Shown here: piece by piece, positions 5,692 through 10,581 of the stretch
How positions within the stretch are numbered: the first letter of the stretch is position 1
Layout: each line of letters starts with the position of its first letter
Assembly: GCA_030428695.1 (NCBI GenBank)
Contig: JAUIEM010000358.1
Span: forward strand, 1 to 10,581
DNA from: a bacterium
GTDB taxonomy: Bacteria > Planctomycetota > J058 > JAJDCP01
DNA length: 10,581 bases
Reading direction: 5' to 3'
Made by a program: the position numbers and the translations under genes
The notes under the pieces: generated by a model
Databases searched by the model: none
What the model saw: the letters and a program-made list of their open reading frames with translations, nothing else
What the model was told of the DNA's origin: nothing

Positions 5692-6954
5692 ATGCGCACA
5701 GGATCCCGCGGGGATGAGCGCCCGACCGAGCGCTTCGCGCCGCTGCTCTCCGATGGCGAGGAGCAGCCGACCGAGGTGCTCCCCGCCGACGCGCAGCCGA
5801 CGGAGACCTTCTCGGCCGAGCTCGCCGCGCAGCCGACCCTGGACCTCCCCGCGGACCCGCCCTCCTCCGGGGTCTTCCGCGATCCGCCCCCCGGGGACTC
5901 GCGGCGGTTTTCGCCGCTGCTGACCGACACCTTCGGCGGCAGCGACGACTCCTTCCGCATCGACCCCGATCCGCCGGAGGACAAGGCGAAGGAGCCGCTG
6001 CCGTCCCTGGTGCCGCGCAAGGTCGAGATCAAGCCCGGGGTGCGCTTCGGTCCCTTCCTCGTGCTCGAGCGGCTCGGCCAGGGGCGGATGGGGGCCGTGT
6101 TCCTCGCGGCCTGGGAGGAGAAGGGCAAGATCGTCGCCCTGAAGATCGTGCCGCCGGGCTTCGCGCCGAGCTTCCGCGACCGCCTGGTGCAGGAGATCCA
6201 GACCCTTTCCAAGCTGCACCACCCGCACATCGTCGAGGTCGTGACCACCGGCACGGTCAGCGGGCAGTTCTACTGCGCGATGGAGTTCATCGCCGGCGTC
6301 GGCATGGAGCACATCCTCACCCAGCGTTGGTTCCCCCTGATCGAGAAAGTGCGGATGCTGGCGAAGGTCGCCAAGGGGCTGCACTACGCGCACAGCCAGG
6401 GGGTGATCCACCGCGACGTCAAGCCGACCAACATCCTCGTCACCGCGACCGGTTTCCCGCGCCTGGTCGACTTCGGCCTCGCCCGCGACACCGAGGAGGA
6501 CGCCCTGCTGACCAACGAGGGCACCATCCTCGGCACCCCGGAGTACATGGCGCCCGAGCAGGCGCGCGGCTGGTCGGTCGGGCCGGCGGCGGACATCTAC
6601 GGGCTCGGCGCGATCCTGTACGAGATCCTGTGCGGGCAGCCCCCGCATATCGGCAAGACGGTCAGCGAGGTGCTGCGGGCGGCGATCATCCGCACCCCGA
6701 CGCCCCCGAGCCAGGTCCGTCCCGGGGTTCCGCGCAAGCTCGAGGCGATCTGCCTGCGCGCGATCTCGACCGTCCCCGAGCAGCGCCACGGGACGGCCGG
6801 CCAGCTCGCCGACGACCTCGAGGCCTGGTGTGAGGAGGCCGCGACGGCGCACCACCGGCCCGTCCGGCGCGGGAGCTTCGGGCTCGGGCTGGCCAGCGGG
6901 CTCGGGGCGACGCTGCTCGTGGTGCTCGCGCTATGGCTGGCCGGTCTGCTCTGA
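5692..6954 (+). CDS. Hanks-type Ser/Thr protein kinase with C-terminal membrane anchor
   Basis: A 420-residue kinase. Residues 1-110 are Pro/Thr/Asp-rich and probably disordered. The kinase domain starts near 117: Gly loop LGQGRMG (G129, G131, G134), catalytic Lys K151 in VALKIV, helix-C Glu E168, catalytic loop HRDVKPTN (D242, K244, N247), DFG at 260-262, activation loop with T274, T278 and T282, and APE at 287-289. All catalytic residues are present, so it should be active. One hydrophobic helix (about 397-420) ends the protein with no extracytoplasmic domain, so it is tail-anchored with the kinase in the cytoplasm and lacks PASTA or other sensor domains. The ATG at 5692 has only a weak GAGG 11 nt upstream; a later start within the disordered region cannot be excluded. 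Substrates are unknown. Confidence 0.93.
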   Translation: MRTGSRGDERPTERFAPLLSDGEEQPTEVLPADAQPTETFSAELAAQPTLDLPADPPSSGVFRDPPPGDSRRFSPLLTDTFGGSDDSFRIDPDPPEDKAKEPLPSLVPRKVEIKPGVRFGPFLVLERLGQGRMGAVFLAAWEEKGKIVALKIVPPGFAPSFRDRLVQEIQTLSKLHHPHIVEVVTTGTVSGQFYCAMEFIAGVGMEHILTQRWFPLIEKVRMLAKVAKGLHYAHSQGVIHRDVKPTNILVTATGFPRLVDFGLARDTEEDALLTNEGTILGTPEYMAPEQARGWSVGPAADIYGLGAILYEILCGQPPHIGKTVSEVLRAAIIRTPTPPSQVRPGVPRKLEAICLRAISTVPEQRHGTAGQLADDLEAWCEEAATAHHRPVRRGSFGLGLASGLGATLLVVLALWLAGLL

Positions 6955-7021
6955 CGCGCTGTGGCCTGAGAAACGAACGGTCGGGCGCCGAAAAGAACGG
7001 ATAGATAGAGGGAATACCGAC

Positions 7022-7195
7022 GGGCGCTTCGAGAGCTGGGCAGCGCACCTCGAGCCCGCTGAACGCAAGGATCTCCACCGCACCCTCCGCGGTGACATGG
7101 ATTCCGACCGAGCCGGCCTGTCACCACGGATGTCGGGCCGACAGCTGGTGTTCGTCCGTCGCTGGCTGGTGCTCCTGTTGGACCGGGACGAGTGA
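7022..7195 (+). CDS. Possible small protein, start unresolved
   Basis: A stretch of about 57 codons ending in TGA at 7193-7195 reads like a small soluble protein: RFESWAAHLEPAERKDLHRT, then LRGDMDSDRAGLSP and RQLVFVRRWLVLLLDRDE, with amphipathic helices and a mostly G/C third position, though less biased than neighbouring genes. No ATG, GTG or TTG lies in frame between the kinase stop and the internal ATG at 7097, which would leave only 32 residues. A GAGGGA (7008-7013) sits upstream like a ribosome binding site but is followed by no usable start. The options are a non-canonical start, a sequence error, a decayed gene start, or chance. I do not recognise a family. It lies between the kinase and the convergent cNMP-fold gene. 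Confidence 0.35.
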   Translation, partial: GRFESWAAHLEPAERKDLHRTLRGDMDSDRAGLSPRMSGRQLVFVRRWLVLLLDRDE

Positions 7196-7228
7196 TCGTG
7201 TCGGATGGATCTCGGTCTGTCTCTCTCC

Positions 7229-7780
7229 TCACCCTCCCCGCAGCTGCGCGAGCATCCGCTCGTAGCGCCGCCCGGCCTGGGTCAGGCGCTGCAGGTGCTC
7301 CGGGTCGAGCTCGGACTCGAAGTCGAGCTCGTCGTCCTCGCGGTCGGAGAGGTCTCCGCGGTAGTACGCGAGCAGCTGGACGGTGTCGCGCAGGCGCCGC
7401 GCGAGCAGGGTGCCGACCGCCCGGTAGAAGCCGCTCGCGAAGCGGTGGTCCTCGGCGAGCTTGGCGGCCAGCTCCGCGCGCGGCACCGCGAAGACCTCGG
7501 CGCTCTTCGAGGCGAGCACGCTCGCGTTCGGCGGCCGGTCGTCGAGGAAGGACAGCTCACCGACGATCTCCCCCTCGTCCAGGATCGCGATCGGCGCCTC
7601 GTCGAGGCCCTCACAGACCACACGCAGACGGCCGGAGAGGACGATGTACAGCGCCTCGGGCGGGGTGCCCTGGGCGATCAGCACCTCGCCCTCGGCGAGG
7701 CTGCGGAGCGTGCCGTGGGCGAGCAACCAGTCGACGTCCTCGTCGGTCAGGGCTTCGAGGATGAACAGGACCCTGTGCAT
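7229..7780 (-). CDS. Stand-alone cyclic-nucleotide-binding-fold (Crp-type) protein
   Basis: A 183-residue protein with a single cNMP-binding beta-roll and no helix-turn-helix, so it is not a transcription factor of the Crp type. The fold is visible from residue 10: EGEVLIAQGTPPEALYIVLSGRLRV (30-54), then the phosphate-binding-cassette region GEIVGELSFLDDRPPNASVL (70-89). The glycine and glutamate of the cassette (G74, E75) are present, but the position of the usual phosphate-contacting Arg (P-R-x-A) is Pro (P84). A helical C-terminal part follows with an acidic stretch (DREDDELDFESELD). The ATG at 7780 is chosen over an upstream TTG at 7795 because AGGAGGTG (7790-7783) ends 2 nt from it, a strong if close ribosome binding site. 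Such proteins usually act as small-molecule-gated partners of other proteins; the partner is unknown. Confidence 0.88.
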   Translation of the reverse strand: MHRVLFILEALTDEDVDWLLAHGTLRSLAEGEVLIAQGTPPEALYIVLSGRLRVVCEGLDEAPIAILDEGEIVGELSFLDDRPPNASVLASKSAEVFAVPRAELAAKLAEDHRFASGFYRAVGTLLARRLRDTVQLLAYYRGDLSDREDDELDFESELDPEHLQRLTQAGRRYERMLAQLRGG

Positions 7781-7799
7781 GGCACCTCCTGACAACAGA

Positions 7800-7821
7800 G
7801 GGGCGCAGCGGCTCGCGCCCC
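7800..7821 (-). promoter_or_regulatory. 7-bp inverted repeat in the leader of the cNMP-fold gene
   Basis: GGGGCGC (7800-7806) and GCGCCCC (7815-7821) form a perfect stem with an 8-nt loop. The repeat lies 10 bp from the ribosome binding site of the gene starting at 7780, and downstream of a -10-like TAGAAT (minus strand, 7840-7835), for which I see no good -35. It would be in the 5' leader of the mRNA, where it could affect translation, or it may be an operator. GC-rich DNA makes short stems common. Confidence 0.35.
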
Positions 7822-7919
7822 CACGGCTGCCCTGATTCTAGCGGGGCGGTGGTCGGGGATCCACGCCGTCGGGTGCGGCGGACGCGTTTTTGACGGGGGG
7901 AGCGGATAGGCTCTCGCCC

Positions 7920-10304
7920 ATGACGACCGAGCTTCCCCCCCTCCACGAGCACTTCCAGCGGCGCCTGTGCGACGCGGCCTTTGAGGTCGGTTGCCGGGAG
8001 GAAGGACCCGCCGAGCGTCTGCTGCGGAAGGAGCAGCTACGCTTCGTCGGCGGGGGCGACACGCTGTCCGTCCACCTCGGTCCGTCGGTCACGGTGCACC
8101 TCGTCGACCGCGGGCCGCGACCGGTGTTGTGCTCGGCGCACGGCGCCGGTCCGCGGCTCGACGTCGCGTTGTGCGTGCACCACCGCGCGGCGCTGATCGC
8201 GACCTTCGCGGCGCTGGTGCGCGGCCGCCTCGCCGCACGCAACCTGCCGCTCGCCGCGCTGATGGGCAAGCGGGACCTGCGGCGCTGGGCGCGGGAGCAC
8301 GGGCTGAGCGCGGAGCTCGAGCGCGGCACCTGGGAGCTCTTCGACGACGTGCGCGCCGCCGGGCACTTCCTGCTGCTCGACGCGGTCTGCGACGGGCGGC
8401 GCCGCGCCCCCCTGGTCCTCCGCTGGGAGCTGCTCGACTACCTGCGGGAGGTCTACGACGCGCGGGTCGACGCCATCGACCTCGTCGCGGCGCGGGCGCA
8501 CCGACAGCCGCCGACGCATCCGCGGCTGCGCAAGGCCTGGGAGCTGGTCGAGGGGCGGCGCGCCTCGCTGCGCTCGCGGGGCAACCTGCGACCCTACCGC
8601 ATGGTTGTCGGGGTCGAGCCCCCCAGCCTGCGCATGGCGTTCAGCGACGAGCACGCCTGTGACGCCCACTACACCTCCCGCCTGCGCGTGCTGGTCAGCT
8701 TCGAGCTCGAGCGCCAGCGCCTGGAGCTGCGCAGCGACTGCGGTTGGTCCGGCAGCCACGACTGCCCTGCCCGGGTCAGCGCGCTCGAGATGGTGCTCGA
8801 CATCCTCTCCGGTCTCGATCCCTGCGACGACGCGGACGCCCTGCGGACGGCGCTGACCCAGACCGACTGGCAGCGGACCCTGACCGAGCTCGGTCAGCTG
8901 GGCGGCGGCGCCGCCCACGGCGTGTGGGACGGCCCCGAGGTGCGGGTCGGCTGGCAGCTCTCGCCCGGGCCCCGGGTGCAGGCCCTCCTGGTGCGCCCGA
9001 AGAAGAGCGGGCGGGGGCTGGTGTTCAAGAAGCTCAGCTGGAAGACGCTGCGCGGGCTGCGCGAAGAGCGGCTCGCCCCCGTCGGGCCGAAGCTGCTCGC
9101 GCTGGCTCCCCTGCTCGAGAGCGCGCGCCACTCCGGCCAGGAGACCTCGCTGCACCTGCTCGCCGTCGAAGAGCTGGTCGGCCGCGAGGGCGTGTTCAGC
9201 AAGGGGGGCCGCCGCGACTGGCGGCCACTCCGCGTCGAGCGTGGGCGGCTCGAGCTCGCGATGACGACCGTCGAAGGGGGCGGCGCGACGGGGACGCCGA
9301 CTCTCGACGGGACGGAGCTCGACGCCGAGGAGGTCGAGAGCCTGCTCCGGCGCGGGCAGGTCTTCCGGCTCGACCGCGAGGCGGGGCGGGCGCTGCTCGC
9401 CCGGGCCTCGACCCGCCTCCAGGAGGCGGTGCGCACCCTGCGCCGGCGCACGGGCTACTTCCCCGACGAGGCCCTGCCCGCGTTGCTCAAGGAGATGCCC
9501 CGCCTCAGCCGGGGCCTGCCGCTGGCGGTCGGTCCCGACCTGCGCGGCACCCGCATCGCCCACGACGCCGGCCTGCGGCTACGGCTCGAGCGGGGACCCG
9601 AGGGCTCGCTCGCCCTGTCGCTGCGGGTGCGGCCGCTGGAGGAGTGGGGAAGCTTCGCGCCCGGGGACGGGCCGCCGATCCTGTACGCCCAGCGCGGCGA
9701 CGAGACCGTCCACGCCGCGCGCGATCTCGCCGCCGAGACCGCCGCGGCGGCCGCCCTCGAGGCCGAGCTGGGGCTGCCGGCGAGCGGTGAGCGCGAAGGC
9801 CCGGGGCAGTGGCTGCTCGCGCCCGGGGAAGGGGCCCTCGGCGTCGTCGCGGCGCTGCGGGAGCGACCGGAGCTGCCGGCCGAGTGGGGAAAGGGCCGGT
9901 TCGTGATGAGCCGGCCGGCCCAGGCTTCCGATCTCGTCGTCCGGCCCCGGGCCCGCGACCACTGGTTCCGCCTCGAGGGCGGGGTCGAGGTCGACGGCCT
10001 GCAGGTGCCGCTGTCCGCGCTGCTGCGGGCGGTCCGCGAGGGGCGGCGCTTCGTCGCCGTCGACGAGGACCGCTGGCTGCAGATCGGCGACGCGCTGCGG
10101 ACGAGCCTCGCGCCGACCGCGGCGCTCGCCGCCGAGCGTCGGGGTGCGGTCGAGGTCTCGCGCTACGCCGCCCCCGCGGTCGACGCCCTCGAAGCCGAGG
10201 GAGCGCGGCTCGACTGCGCGGGGGCGTGGAGCGAGCTGCGCGCGAGCGTGCGGGCGGCGGTGGACTTCGAGCCGGAGCCGCCCGCCGGGCTGGAGGCCGA
10301 GCTT
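7920..10304 (+). CDS. SNF2-family helicase, N-terminal part only (truncated at a junction)
   Basis: About 795 residues that match the region preceding the ATPase core of large bacterial SNF2/HepA-like helicases. Near the start is a SWIM-like zinc motif with C71, H74, C85 and H87 (the usual second Cys of CxC is Ala). The middle is the poorly conserved linker region of these proteins. From about 680 comes the conserved WFRLEGGVEVDGLQVPLSAL, RRFVAVDEDRWLQIGDALR and SRYAAPAVDALEAEG block, then PPAGLEAEL, which in the family leads straight into the LRPYQ start of the ATPase domain. Here it breaks off after codon 794; the reading frame stays open to the window end but encodes only the antisense of another gene. 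The ATG at 7920 lacks a good ribosome binding site (GGGGGGAG at 7895-7902 is 17 nt away); TAGGCT 7 nt before the ATG would fit a leaderless start, a weak guess. As it stands it cannot be an active ATPase. Confidence 0.85.
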
Positions 10305-10312
10305 GGAGATCT
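10296..10312. other. Junction between two truncated genes on opposite strands
   Basis: Left of about 10302 the plus-strand frame is clearly helicase, with G/C third positions and conserved family blocks. Right of about 10305 the plus-strand frame turns into Val/Gly/Leu-rich antisense sequence while the minus strand becomes good coding sequence. There is no transposon end, tRNA or repeat at the join. The exact base cannot be fixed because GAGCTTGG could belong to either side. Confidence 0.75.
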
Positions 10313-10581
10313 GGCTGTCCTTGTTGGCCCAGTTGAGCTGGTAGGCGGTGCCGTGGTCGGTCTCGACGAACTCGCCGCCGCCGCTCTGGGCCTCGCCGAA
10401 GGCGTCCTGGAAGGACTGGAATTTCTGGTACATCAGGCGCGAGACGACCCGGCGCGGCTTGTAGCGGACGCCGGGGACCTGCCGCAGCCACGGGGTGTGG
10501 GGGACGGCTTCGTTCTTCTTGAGCGGCGCCTGCGAGGGGGCGATGTTGGCGACGACCTTGGTGACCGCCTTCTTGAAGGCG
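10305..10581 (-). CDS. Unrecognised protein, internal fragment (both ends missing)
   Basis: Read leftward from the window edge, about 92 codons give a convincing soluble protein segment: a Lys/Ala-rich start (AFKKAVTKVVANIAPSQAP), then TPWLRQVPGVRYKPRRVVSR, MYQKFQSFQDAFGEAQSGGG and TDHGTAYQLNWANKDSQISK. Third positions are almost all G or C and the composition is rich in K, Q, N and F, unlike the Arg/Ala/Pro noise of shadow frames. Its start lies beyond 10581 and its 3' end is lost at the junction with the helicase; the frame stays open on into helicase antisense to 9579, which I do not count as part of the gene. I do not recognise the family and propose no function. Confidence 0.7.

Noticed and set aside
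8037..9563. 508-residue minus-strand frame opposite the helicase
   Set aside because: Pro/Gln/Ala-rich shadow of the helicase N-terminal region with no recognisable domain.
9579..10433. Minus-strand frame of 284 residues crossing the junction
   Set aside because: Only its first part (right of 10305) is real coding; the rest is helicase antisense, so it is not one protein.
1..10581. CRISPR array, tRNA or rRNA genes, or a prophage
   Set aside because: No regularly spaced repeats, no tRNA-like cloverleaf or rRNA sequence noticed, and no phage structural genes recognised by eye.

Overview
The window is strongly GC-rich, and its clear genes use G or C at most third codon positions. Long helical proteins, a Hanks-type Ser/Thr kinase, lipoproteins and a large SNF2-type helicase with a SWIM-like N-terminus suggest a myxobacterium-like or other deltaproteobacterium-like genome, quite possibly a metagenome contig. 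That placement is an inference from gene content only.

Layout. 1-241 (-) is the start of a coiled-coil lipoprotein that leaves the window. 347-553 is a long imperfect palindrome, flush with the stop codon of the next gene and followed on the minus strand by a T-run. 554-913 (-) is a small lipocalin-like lipoprotein with its own candidate promoter. 1030-3006 (-) is a 658-residue protein with a central SEC-C zinc motif, a coiled coil and a C-terminal RelE/ParE-like domain. A divergent intergenic region (3007-3391) carries a palindrome that may be an operator. 3392-5011 (+) is a RetSat/phytoene-desaturase-type FAD oxidoreductase and 5013-5627 (+) is a TetR regulator one base behind it, a two-gene operon that is probably self-regulated. 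5692-6954 (+) is a tail-anchored Ser/Thr kinase with a repeat-rich N-terminus. About 7022-7195 (+) is a small coding-like stretch without a usable start. 7229-7780 (-) is a stand-alone cyclic-nucleotide-binding-fold protein. From 7920 (+) runs the N-terminal half of a SNF2-family helicase.

The most important structural point is at about 10302: the helicase breaks off where its ATPase core should begin, and the remaining ~277 bases are good coding sequence on the opposite strand for an unrelated, unrecognised protein. Two truncated genes meet head-on there, which means either a genomic rearrangement or an assembly chimera.

Only the oxidoreductase-TetR pair shows clear operon logic. The kinase and the cNMP-fold protein are both signalling proteins in adjacent, converging units, but nothing in the sequence links them. 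I do not see a complete new defence system or mobile element. The best leads for novelty are the SEC-C/coiled-coil/RelE-like fusion and the 207-bp palindrome.
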